Source of the DNA: Piscicola geometra
Lineage: Eukaryota > Annelida > Clitellata > Hirudinida > Piscicolidae
DNA: 64,000 nucleotides
Direction of reading: 5' to 3'
Assembly (NCBI GenBank): GCA_943735955.1
Contig: OX030963.1
Span: 2,972,344-3,036,343 of the forward strand
The position numbers and the translations under genes are program-made. Positions 52,930 through 64,000 of the stretch are shown piece after piece; the first letter of the stretch is position 1, and every line of letters begins with the position of its first letter. The notes beneath the pieces were generated by a model. It did no database searches. It was not told the origin of the DNA and saw only the letters and a list, made by a program, of their open reading frames with translations.

Positions 52930-55900
52930 TGAAGTTGACGTACATTTGTTGGAATTTATGGTAAAGGTGATGAAGCGCAGTTGAATATTATTAACGTGGC
53001 GTAAACTCGGACAAGCTTCGAGATCACCTTAATAATCACATCATGACGATAAAGAAGGGTTGAGTAGTGTTTTTATTAAAAAAGGCAAACATAGGCACAA
53101 TTAATAAAATTTGTTTTGTTAATCATTAATCCGTTAACAAAACGTAAATTTTTTTGAACGTAAATTCATTAACAGTTATTAAATTTAATTGAATTTTCTC
53201 TCTCCCATATAGGGCTCTTCTGGAACATCGACGCACTTGGGCGAAAGTGGAATACGAGTTCATGCTGGTGGAATTAACGCCAAGCATTATACCTCGATTG
53301 TCTGTGCTCCACGCTGCTTTAGAACGATCTTAACAAGCGCTTGAACGTTAGAAACTATGAATTCTAACTCCAAAAAAGTGGAGGATTGCTAGTCATACTG
53401 TTTAAGTCAGTTTCTGGTGTTATTCTAGAATTAAGCGAAAAAACGTATAAGCTAACGCTAAACAGTGGTAGTTCATTGGCTTGCCGAATGACGAAGTCTT
53501 GGTGGCGTATCGGAAAGTTGGTCTACTTTTTATTACTTTTCTTTATCTCATAGAAAGATGTTCTAAATATTTCAATGAATAAATGAATATTAAAACAAAG
53601 CTAGTTTGGGTACAATTTTTTTAATCTTTTGTTTTATGTTCTCTGAATTGAGCAACTAATTTAAATAAACGTTGTTGTTTCTATATAAGATAAAAATTGG
53701 GTTTTAATAAAATTTATAATTTATACAATTTTTCACGTGTCCCAAATATTGCTTGAAGAATAAAAGCTCGCTTTAATATTTGTATTTTACTCTTCAGTTC
53801 TACAATCACAGCTTTAGTTTTCTTCCTTTACCACACTATTTTTTTCCATTAATATTTATTTAACAATTCTTAAACACAACCACTTTTTTTTAAACAATAC
53901 TACTAGCTTTTTTTCAGCAGAGGTCACAAGATTTTGAATTAAACAAGCATAAACCATTTCCACATAACCATTTCCTAGTATATTTACATTTTAAAATTTC
54001 ATTTTAGCCTATAATCCCTTATCACAAAGATAAAAAAGATTTCATTTCATGGGCTTAAATATAAATAAGGTCTTTAGTAAAAATATTATGTTGGAAAAAC
54101 CAGCATCTAAACTGTGTTTGAAAGACGACTAAAATCTAATAGGTTTTTGAGTTAACTTCATTTTTTTAAAACTGAGGTTAATTAGTTCGTTAATCGATTA
54201 AAAAGTTAACTTACATTTAAATCAATAACCGAAAGGTTAACTTCGTAAATACAATTTTAACGGACAAACGGTTTAGTGTTCAGTCTTAAGACTATATTAT
54301 TTATAAAACTATTAGTTTTTTCCTTTAAAAATATTGTCTAAAAACTTTAACAATCTTTTTTTTATCTACTTTATTCAACCTTATATCAATTGCCAGTGTT
54401 TACTTTACGAAGGTTTTCAACATTCATCGTTAAGTTTTGTTTGCTTGCCGTTTAAATTAAGTCTTAGAATTTAATTCAAAGCAAGTTTGTGATTTCATTG
54501 CATTGTCTAATGAAAAAACTCCCACTAGTCAGTCGGAAAAATTCGATTAAATCTAATATATAATTTATTAATAACTTATTTTACTAATTTCATTCTTAGT
54601 TTTTATATTTACTTTAGTTTAAATTGCAGCAGACTTTCACATAGAAACACTAAATAATTCCTTTTTATTACTCTCAAATTTATTGAACATTCTTCAAAAT
54701 TTCCATATATTTTCTTTTTACTATATTTTCGTATTATAATAATTTTAATATTTCCACTAATTTTATAACTTTTTTATTCTTTTCTCTTTCCTTATTCCAT
54801 ACTTTCCCAATGAGTTTCTGTGCCCATAATCTGTCTTTCTCATCTTTTAATATTAGAACAGGTGTCCATGTAGTGGGATCAACTTCATTGTCTATGTTGA
54901 TAAATAGTTAAGATTGTTATCCAATCATAACTCGTCAAGCTCCAAGCTAGTTTGGGTTTATAGAAGGTTTTCTTCATTATTTTATTGTATTTTATGCTTT
55001 TAATATAACTAATTAAATTATTTGAGAAAAAAAATCTAAAATTATTTGAGCGTTTTTTCTGGATTTGTGTGAAAAAATATTTTTATTAAACAAAAACAGT
55101 TTTTATATTTGTTTTCAACTACTAATAATTTAAAACAATTTTTTAACGGCTTAGATGCTGGCTCGATACTCAAAAGTTTTTTATTTCGATTGCAAGCATT
55201 TGCTAATAACTGGCGTCAAAAAGACTGTGGAAACGTAAAACTAAGAGCCACAAGAAAAAAACCTCAGAAGACTCATGTAAGACTTTCGTAGACGTGCTAA
55301 CCGTACCAAAATATTGCGAAGAAAAATATAAATTATTTTTCACTCGTTGAAGAAGTTTGAACAACTCTTGTAACAGAAAATTACTAAAAAATAGTAAAAA
55401 AATAATTTGCAATTGTATATTTTTTTAACCTATTTTATTTTTCTCAACTGTGACCGTTGTCCAATTGAATTTATCAGTGATTATATTTACTACTGGAAGT
55501 GCCATTTATTGTGAGTGAGTTTTTTTTTATAAAAAAAAATATTTTTATCATTTTCTTCTATTTCAATTAAGTTTAAAATAAAATAAAATTTGAATATTTA
55601 TATTTAAAAATGAGAAGTTTAAAAATAAGAAAATATTATCAAAAGATTTTTGAAAAACACTAAATAATAAACTCAAAACAAATCAAAGCGAAAAAATAAT
55701 ACCTCAAAAATTGCATAAAAACATACTATTTGAAAAGTATCTTAAAGAATAGGCATGGTGACGTGAAGGCCAATTATCCTCTTTCATCAGTGATGCTTTA
55801 TAGGCAGGTACTACCGTAATGAGATGCTTACGGTCCATGAAACAAACATTTTTTATTTAATATAATATTGAAAACGCATTTGGTTTTTTAGAGGTTTGAA

Positions 55901-55970
55901 ACTTGGAAAAGTTTTGATTACTTTCTTGAAGATTACATCTCTCAGTTTTGAAGTTTGACAGTTTATTAGT
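52930..55970. other. AT-rich region, one exon-like island
   Basis: Apart from 53213-53333 I see no coding sequence; probably intron. Confidence 0.45.
53213..53333 (+). CDS. Possible plus-strand terminal exon
   Basis: A TTTTCTCTCTCCCATATAG acceptor (ending 53212) is followed by 39 open codons and TAA: ALLEHRRTWAKVEYEFMLVE, then TPSIIPRLSVLHAALERS. Base composition is near 50% GC in an AT-rich region and the polypyrimidine tract is strong. No upstream partner found; it may belong to a gene within the intron of the minus-strand gene, or to an old retrocopy. Confidence 0.35.
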
Positions 55971-56002
55971 ATATTTTGTTTAACGTTCGCGTTTTTTCGG
56001 GC

Positions 56003-56262
<260 letters not shown>

Positions 56263-57361
56263 GGATATTTACATAAGTATGACTGCAAAATGGCTTAAAT
56301 GGAAGAGTAAAGTAAAGGGTTTTCCAAAAAAAACTTCTCAAGTCACTTGGCTAATAAACGCAAAGCCGAATATATATACTTTTTATAGCGCTAAATAACA
56401 ATTTAGAAAACATTTGAAGCAGTTTTGAAAAATGAAATCTCGTAAGAGGTCTCTTAAAGTTTTATTTGCTTTACTTTTATTATTTTAAAAGACTTTTTAA
56501 TTTGTTTAGAAACCTTTCTACTTTTTATGTCTTTTCTCACACGATATTTTTTTTCCACTGATTGTTGTTTGTAAATAAAAACATATATCTTAAAAATTAA
56601 AACAAATTAATAAAATATATTTAAATAAACTATTTGAAAAGCGTAACTCTTGAATAATTTAAATAATGATTAAATCAGAAAAATTATTTAAACTTTCGAT
56701 TACATTTTCTTATTTCATGTATATAAAAAAGATGTTTAAATATTTATTTATTTTCTTTTTTTTTCGATCGATTTTTACTTATGAAACGTTTTCCATTCTA
56801 AAAAAAAAGAAATAAAAAATTATGAAAAAATCTATTTTGTAAATTTAAATTTTAAAATAATTTTTACTTCAAATAATTAAAACAAAATAAAAAAGTTCAA
56901 AGCGTTAAAAGCATTTTGATTGCGATCGAACTTGATTGAGGGATGATTGAGTGCCTTGAATAAATTTTAAACTTTTAATACAAGAATGTCTCGGATATTA
57001 AAAAAGAAGGAATGGCAAATGGAAAGAAAGAACTGGTAAGACAAAAACTGATATGGTGATTAAATGATAGCCAAGGCAAAAGGAAAATAGAAATTGGGTC
57101 TTAGAGGAAATGGAGAGACACGGTGTAAAAGTGCTCGAAACAGATTTCAGAGAAATAGGTTTAATGATAAAAAAGTGGTTTTGGCGATAGTAGTATTGAT
57201 AGTAGTGATCGTAATAAGAATATGAAAAAGAGGAGTAATTGTAGATGACATTAGTTGTGGAGGTAAAGAAATGTTATAATTTCATAAAATCACATCGCAT
57301 TTGCTTCAAACTCACCAGATAATAAAAGCTCCTTGGCTCATCCGTAAATATGTCTTTGACC

Positions 57362-57445
57362 ACTGAATTAATAATAATTATTAATGAATTAATAATAATT
57401 ATTAATGAATTAATAATATTTATTAATGAATTAGTAATATTATTT
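57362..57445. repeat. 26-bp AT tandem repeat
   Basis: Three copies of an AATTAATAATAATTATTAAT-type unit, the last diverged. Confidence 0.8.
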
Positions 57446-57663
57446 CAATGATTTATATTATTGAAATTAGTATTTTCATTATTTGTAAAACTTTATTGAA
57501 TATCTTAAATCCATAATTATAGTTATAATAATCCAATGTATTATTACACTTTTTGGAATAATCCTATTTATTTTCATCACTAGAATTATTAAAGTCATCA
57601 TTATTATAATTATTCTTCCATTTATTATATGATTCTTCTTTGTGTTATTATTATCTAATTTAC

Positions 57664-57744
57664 TTTTCTCGTCGTTTTGCATATAACCCAGTGTAACGTG
57701 CCCATGTCCTTCAATCCACGTCGCTACACACACGAACGTTACCT
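57664..57744 (-). CDS. Small exon with secreted-domain motif
   Basis: From an AAATTACAG acceptor to a GTAAAT donor the minus strand encodes VTFVCVATWIEGHGHVTLGY and MQNDEK. The C(V)ATW.EG...(6)..GY pattern resembles the repeated motif of invertebrate secreted DUF7042/7043-type proteins. GC content is well above the flanks. It could be a 5' exon of the 43-52 kb gene, but the connecting exons were not found. Confidence 0.45.
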
Positions 57745-58713
57745 CTGTAATTTATTCATAATTTATTCATAAAATAACCGTAAAACACCGCGTATAAGGC
57801 GCACTTTTTTGCCTTTTATTTTTGCTCTCAAAAGTTTCCCAAAGACGTGAATTTAAAAACTTTGCAATAATAAATTGGTAGATGCGTCCGTTTTACCTAG
57901 CTACTTTGGTTTCTTTATTATTTTTATTATTATTTTTTTCATTAAAAAAACAAGTGCGCTCCATAAATGGTGTTTTACGGTAAAAATACACGTGATAAAA
58001 TAAATGTGAATTTTTATCATATATAAATAATATATAAAAAAATCAGGCATTACGTGGTTTGTTCAGTTCTACACATTGCTTGTAGCATATAATATATCAT
58101 ATTGATGATCCTCCCAAACTGCCGAGATGCTTCCATACAAATGCGTTTGTTTGTATGTACTGACTTAATTGGCTACAAAAACGCTGTAAAAGGCAAGCTG
58201 AACTGAAAATTGTTTTTTATCATCGCTTCTTTTATTCCCTTCAATTTAATTACGCGGAACACATGATTACTGAGATTTTCATTGGTTTATTAATTCTTTC
58301 AGTATATACACTTGTTTTATTTCTATTATATATTCCAATTAATTGCTCGTTTTTACCAATTTTATCTAGAAGAACTCGCTTTTTTTGCAGAATTGAATTT
58401 TCAGTGAAATATACTATTTTTAGTTTAAATAAAATTAGATTATCAACTTGACACTCTTTTTTGAAATTATTCCAAACACATTTTCTGGCATATCATTTCA
58501 ACCGTAAAGAAACAATTGAAACAATTAAAAGACGTTGGTTGAAGTAGAAACTGAACTAAATTATTTTTCTACTTTTTTCCTATTATTAATTTTTCATTTT
58601 TAGACTGTTTCGAGCTTTTAATATTCTATTTCCGTATTATTCCTTTTACCAATCCTTTGACACTCTTTTCCCACCAGACTTTCAGTTCAACCTTCCACCC
58701 TTCCCTCCTCTGT

Positions 58714-58836
58714 CTAATCACCTTTATCAAAGCTGTTAGGACAGTTCATACACTTTCTGAAGCTGAAGAAAATGCTTGTCGGAGTGAAGCAGTGATGCAG
58801 TCGAGAGTGAGGACTGCGACAGTAACAGGGTGGTGC

Positions 58837-58880
<44 letters not shown>

Positions 58881-58969
58881 GTGATGGTGGTGGTGGTGGT
58901 GGTGGTGGAGAAGGTTGAGAGGTGGAGTAGACGAAATGATGAGCTTTTGTGATGGGACAGGCCTCTCTG
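58714..58969 (-). CDS. Exon candidate containing a triplet repeat
   Basis: A CATTTTCATTCAG acceptor-like site (58970-58982) precedes YKVPERPVPSQKLIIS, then a His or Pro/Ser run from a CAT/CAC repeat (58838-58908), then HPVTVAVLTLDCITASLRQ and AFSSASES before a GTATGA donor-like site. Another frame is also open, so which is used is uncertain. GC-rich compared with flanks. Confidence 0.3.
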
Positions 58970-59020
58970 GGACTTTGTACTGAATGAAAATGTGTGTTGT
59001 GTGTGTGTGTGTGTTGTGTG

Positions 59021-59051
<31 letters not shown>

Positions 59052-59085
59052 TTGTGTGTGTGTGTTTGTTGTGTTTTTTCATGCT
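58838..59085. repeat. GATG and TG arrays
   Basis: (GAT)n then (GGT)n at 58838-58908; (TG)n with TTG interruptions at 58990-59080. Confidence 0.9.
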
Positions 59086-59970
59086 TGTTTGTTTGTGTAT
59101 TGGAAAAGATGATACAAAAAAGTATCGGGCAATTATAAATATGATTTCGAATGCGGGAAAATATTATTATAATATTTATGAAGAATTTATTTTACCGTGA
59201 GTTTCAGAACTTTCACAACTTTTAAAACTACATTTTTAAAGATCAATTGTCTTTTTTGAAATATATTTATTTAAAAAAAATACATTTTATTATTTTTTCA
59301 ATAAAATTTAACGAAAAAACTTTTTTCTTACTTTTTATTGACGTTTCATTCTTTCTTTTCTATTCGAAAATGTTTTTTCTTTTCAAAAACATGAAACAAA
59401 AAATAATATATCGTGTTTTTCATTATGATAAAAAATTTCCTTGTAAATATGCATTCGTTTTTTAATTTTTTAATTAGAATGTTTTCAAACATAATTTTTT
59501 TCCTTTTTTAAGTTTTAAAGATGTTAATGAATAAAAAGAAAAGTAAATTTAGGGTTAAACTTCAAAATATTTCAAAGTTCTAGACTAATTAATTGAATAA
59601 TTGAAGATATTTTCCATTCCAAAATTATGAAAATTATTCAGACATCATCTCCATTATCTATGAGTTATAAATCAAACCATCACCGCTACCTGGCATAAAA
59701 TAGACCACTATTAATCCTGATCCAATCTTTTTAACGCATGATTATCATCATTAAGTTACTATTCTTTTAGGTCAAATCCCACTATCACTATTTTCACCAT
59801 TTTCACCATTTTCACGATCATCATCATCATCACCATCATCAAGATCATTACCATCACCACGCCAATTTTCTTCCCAAGCTACCTCCCTGAGGATGCGTGG
59901 CAAAATGCTCTTCAGTTATTAAATCGATTCAGCATTTAATATCTTTTATAAGAGTGTTTATGCGATTAAA
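59086..59970. other. AT-rich non-coding sequence
   Basis: No gene recognised. Short CATCATC runs at about 59817-59850. Confidence 0.5.
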
Positions 59971-60135
<165 letters not shown>

Positions 60136-62179
60136 ACAAACACACAGACCTTTTATAAAAATTGTGATTTTATGTTTTAGAGATATTATTTAGAATACAT
60201 GAAACACTTTCAACTTCGTTTCAACCTTTCTTTAACAATATTTATATAATCCTATACAAAAAACAACGGAAACTACATTCCAAAAAAAATTCGAAAATTC
60301 ATTAAACCTCACTAATACAAATATTAATACGCAAATACATAAAAGATATTTTCTTTACCCGTGTTGCCATAAAAATTAAACAAGAAAAAAGTTATAACTA
60401 ACTAAAATGTATAAAAACTGGTCACATGACCAATTTATTGCAAGAAATTTTTGAGAAAAAAAAGACTTTATCAAATGATTGACATATAATTTTAAGTACT
60501 GGAGACTTTTGGATATGTATACAATTTGAAAAGAATACTTATATATTTTATTTAAAATAAAAAGTTATATTTAAAAAAATAGATATTCAGAGAGAAAATA
60601 AATTCTCATGAACGTTTTAATTAAAACCTCTCATGTGACATCTTTTTTCAAAAATCATTTTGAAAATGTGTCATTTTCTTGACCGCTATTTCAACTTCAG
60701 ATAATTTCTCATCTTTTTGTTCTATTTTTTACTTTTTCATAATTTGTTAAGAAATTTGTATTCTATTTTCATAAAAGATTTACCTTTTTTTTCAAAAATA
60801 TTTGATCAATAAATTTCGTTTTTTTCATCATTCATTTCTTTTTTTCACAAACACTAATGTTTGAATAGTAAATCGAGACTTTTTTACGTGAAAATTTTTG
60901 GTTTTCTATTAAATCTCCGTCCACTAAACTCGTCATTTAGAAAGCATAATATTTCAGAAAATTATACAACTTGTCGTTTAATTTTTTATTCTCAAAAACG
61001 TGTAATGAAAAATGTAATTTGAAATTTTCATGAAAAAGTCAATATTTCGTTTGCAGTGCTACTGAAAAAACTCACGGGAAAAGCCGTCCACTAAAGATCG
61101 CGTGTGACGCATTGCGCTAATTCTGCATCTTTCATACATGCTAGAGAACTTTTAAGTTTTGTGTATATTCTCTGCGCTCAAGTCGTTGAATTTACAATGT
61201 TTGCGATATGATTAACCGTTTTAATAGATCGTCTTCTTGTCATGAATGAGAATCAAAAGCGCCAAAAATTTAATTTGAATTTCTTCTTCTTTTTTTCCAA
61301 ATTTTTAATTTGGATTTGACATTAAATTTTTTTAGTTTTTTTAATACATTTAGAAGCACTTGGAAAATCGAAAGCGTCGAAAAGTTTATTTCAAACTTGG
61401 AATATAAATATTTTTTGTATTACTTTAATTTTAACTTTTAAATGTGTTAGATGTTGAATGTGATTTTAATTGACTTATTCAAAAATAGCGCCAGTAAAAA
61501 TTTTACTAATTTAATTTATTCATTGATAGTTGAAGTGTTCTAGTAGAAAACAATTTTTCAAATATCTTTTTCGATTTACAATAGTCAAATTATTTTATAT
61601 ATATTTTTTTATAATATTAAAAAACATTTTTTATATATTCACATAAGTGTGCGTGTTGTTTGTGCATGTGTGTGTTTATGGATGAAAATATGTGTCAATT
61701 GAGTCATGGATGTATGTGTGAAAGCATGTGTGAGAGTATGCTTGGGTGGAAACTTTTAATCAAGAATTTAACGGCTTAGTAGGAGTCTACTTGGTTATCA
61801 TTCATGCTGGGTCTGTCGTTGCTAGTGCCTTATTGCTATGATGAACACGAGTGAAGAGATTGGAAAAGACAAAAAGAAAGAGAGAAAGGAAGAAAAAAAT
61901 AAAGAGGGGGAAGAAATCAAAAGGGGAAAAAATCTTGGAAATTATTTTCATGAATACGAATTGATAAAAAAAGAAATGCTCTAATTAATAATATTTCGAA
62001 TAAAATTAATTTTTTGAAAAAGACCATTAAAGTATTAAAACCATTTTATACTAACGTGGCTTAACAAAGAAAAAACTGAAAAAAACTAACAGATTGAGGA
62101 CGTATTTAGCTATAAGATATTTTGATGTTATTTAGCGAGAATATTATAGCGTGTAAATTCACGCTAAAATTTTATTTCA
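60136..62179. other. AT-rich non-coding sequence
   Basis: No exon-like frame or mobile element seen. Confidence 0.5.
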
Positions 62180-62206
62180 GGGTTAGGGTAAGGTTAGGGT
62201 TAGGTT
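62180..62206. repeat. Short TTAGGG-like interstitial telomeric tract
   Basis: GGGTTAGGGTAAGGTTAGGG followed by TTAGGTT: about four imperfect TTAGGG units. Confidence 0.7.
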
Positions 62207-62888
62207 AAACGTTGAAAGCGATTATTTTTGTTTTTATTGAGTTCATATATTTTTATAAGTTATATTAAGATTTGTGATTGAGGTATTTTGATATCAACAA
62301 AGAATAAAAACTTGGTGCAGATTTTTGTATTTTATATCTCTCGCTAAATAACATTAAGCGATTGAGGAAGCACGGTTGATTTTTTAGGGCGGATTTTCTG
62401 GAGCTTGGTTTTTCTTCGAATAGCTACTTTCTCTCTTCAATTGTTGGCATGATTCAAAGAGTCTTCTGTCAAAAAAAATTTTTATGAGTTACTTACGGTT
62501 TAGAAGGGTCTTTCGATATTTTTGACGACGATGAGCGACATAGAAAATTCGTTGATATCGATAAAATGTTTCTCATATTCATTATATTACCAAAGAACAA
62601 GCTTTTTAAAGGTTTGACAAGTTGAATTAAAACATTTATTTCTAAGAGCCACTTTTATAATCGTTTACAAATGTTTAATACATATATTATACAATTTATT
62701 TAATAAGGCTAGTAACAATAACGCAAAAAAATTTTCTAATTTAAAATCTCTTAATATTATTAATAAAAGAGAAGTGTTGATAACTATTAGTTCTGAAATT
62801 AACGGTTGGCTAAGCTACGCTAGGCGTGACGGGTGCCATCAAGCGTTAAACAATTACGAGAATCGCATAATAGGTCGACCAGCCCCAC

Positions 62889-63006
<118 letters not shown>

Positions 63007-64000
63007 CGAACATAAAACGCTCACTAACAAGCCTTAACGAGGATCTACTTAATCAATCCAGCTACGGACACACCATTCATTTAGGCGCTTATGACACCTC
63101 GAAGGCATTAAAGATGGACCTGTGTCGTTTAAGTAGACTATAAACTCAACGGGTGATCGGAGGATATGCTCGCTGGTACACCGTTGAAGACATAGACTAG
63201 CCCTGGGACTCTAGAAAAAATTCCTGGTGAAGTCTCGATCTATTTGCCGTCAAGCCTCGAGGAAACTCTGATGAATCTCCCGTGGTTCTATTGCAATCTT
63301 GAGCTGTCGACATCAATTACTGGGCTGTTTGCCATGTAGACGTATTAAGCGGGTGTGGCAGCTCACTAAATAAACGCTTGCTGTAGCGAAAAAGATTTTT
63401 AAAGTTTTCGTGACTTTTTGAAAAAGTTCACGAATTGTCAGTAGAGAGTTCGGTGGGGTTCGATCGACATGATTGGTTGAATGCGTTTGTGAGAGTTAAA
63501 AGATCAAACTTCGTTTTTTGAAACTTTAGAAAAATCATTTTTGTCTTTAAATTGTTTTAACGATGATCACAAAAGTTCGAAGGAATTTATAAGCCCCAAG
63601 GCTAAGTATGTTTCATCTCCAAACGGTTAAAAGTGCACTTGAGTACGACTGGAGATCACTCAAATGGCCTATTTGTGTGATGTTTCTCTTTTAGCCTATC
63701 ATATATCTGTGTGTGTGTGTGTGTGTGTTTTCATTCATCCCTCCAACAATCCATCCATCAATCCATTCATCCATCCATTCATGCCCATTACAACGACACT
63801 CTGAAAAGACATGTTAGTAATGGAATTTTAAAAGTGAAACTTTTGATCGACACAGAACTTGAGATGTGGCAGTTTTGAAAAAAAGAGAAAAAATGTTTAA
63901 AAGAAGATATTGATAATCTTGATGGTTTCGAGAATGCTAATGATGGTTATAGTTGTGATAAGAAGAATTGGAATAATGGATACTGGAACAGTGATGAAAA
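63007..64000. other. GC-richer region without an intact frame
   Basis: About 63000-63400 has clearly higher GC than the neighbourhood, and 62800-62885 is similar, which suggests an old coding or retroelement remnant. Stops in all frames prevent assignment. A TG run (63708-63728) and imperfect CATC repeats (63735-63782) follow. Confidence 0.4.

Overview
This is eukaryotic nuclear DNA, most likely from a bilaterian invertebrate. The evidence is spliced genes with GT/AG junctions and mostly 70-100 nt introns, an AT-rich background full of microsatellites, several hAT DNA transposon families, the 3' end of an L2/CR1-type LINE, tRNA-derived SINE-like pieces, a short TTAGGG-like tract, and animal gene families (matrix metalloproteinase, aromatic L-amino-acid decarboxylase, a CAP-like secreted protein). 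The sequence does not let me name the species or phylum with confidence.

The left half is a direct tandem segmental duplication. Unit 1 runs from before the window to 15006. Unit 2 runs 15007-34379 (19,373 bp). Each unit holds, in order: the 3' end of a Gln/Arg-rich coiled-coil gene (+), a LINE 3' end, decayed exons of an unknown minus-strand gene, a two-domain CAP-like secreted protein gene (+), the aromatic-amino-acid decarboxylase gene (-), a long AGT array, two hAT relics, and the 3' end of a matrix metalloproteinase (MMP) gene (-). The join falls inside an MMP exon. Unit 1 therefore carries only the last 1.4 MMP exons, while the full MMP gene lies to the right of unit 2 (33742 to about 40245).

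The two units have diverged mainly by insertions and deletions. Unit 1 has a private hAT (3040-4679) and a private 1,433-bp terminal-inverted-repeat element in a CAP intron (6056-7488), and it has lost all but the end of the decarboxylase gene through one internal deletion. Unit 2 keeps an intact 12-exon decarboxylase (25365-28034) but gained another hAT (28168-30202) and a 638-bp insert that splits an exon (19869-20506). A further hAT (15289-16846) sits in the coiled-coil gene intron of unit 2; the matching part of unit 1 is outside the window. The two CAP-like genes both stay open with intact splice sites and differ almost only at amino-acid-changing sites.

The right half (41-58 kb) holds long minus-strand reading frames that look like exons of one large gene or gene group: cysteine-containing segments interrupted by huge Asp-, Asn-, Gln-, Thr- and His-rich expansions, ending in a hydrophobic C-terminal segment. 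Several adjacent exons agree in splice phase. The rest (about 47-51, 53-57 and 60-64 kb) is AT-rich non-coding sequence with long CA/TG, ATT, AATC and GATG arrays.
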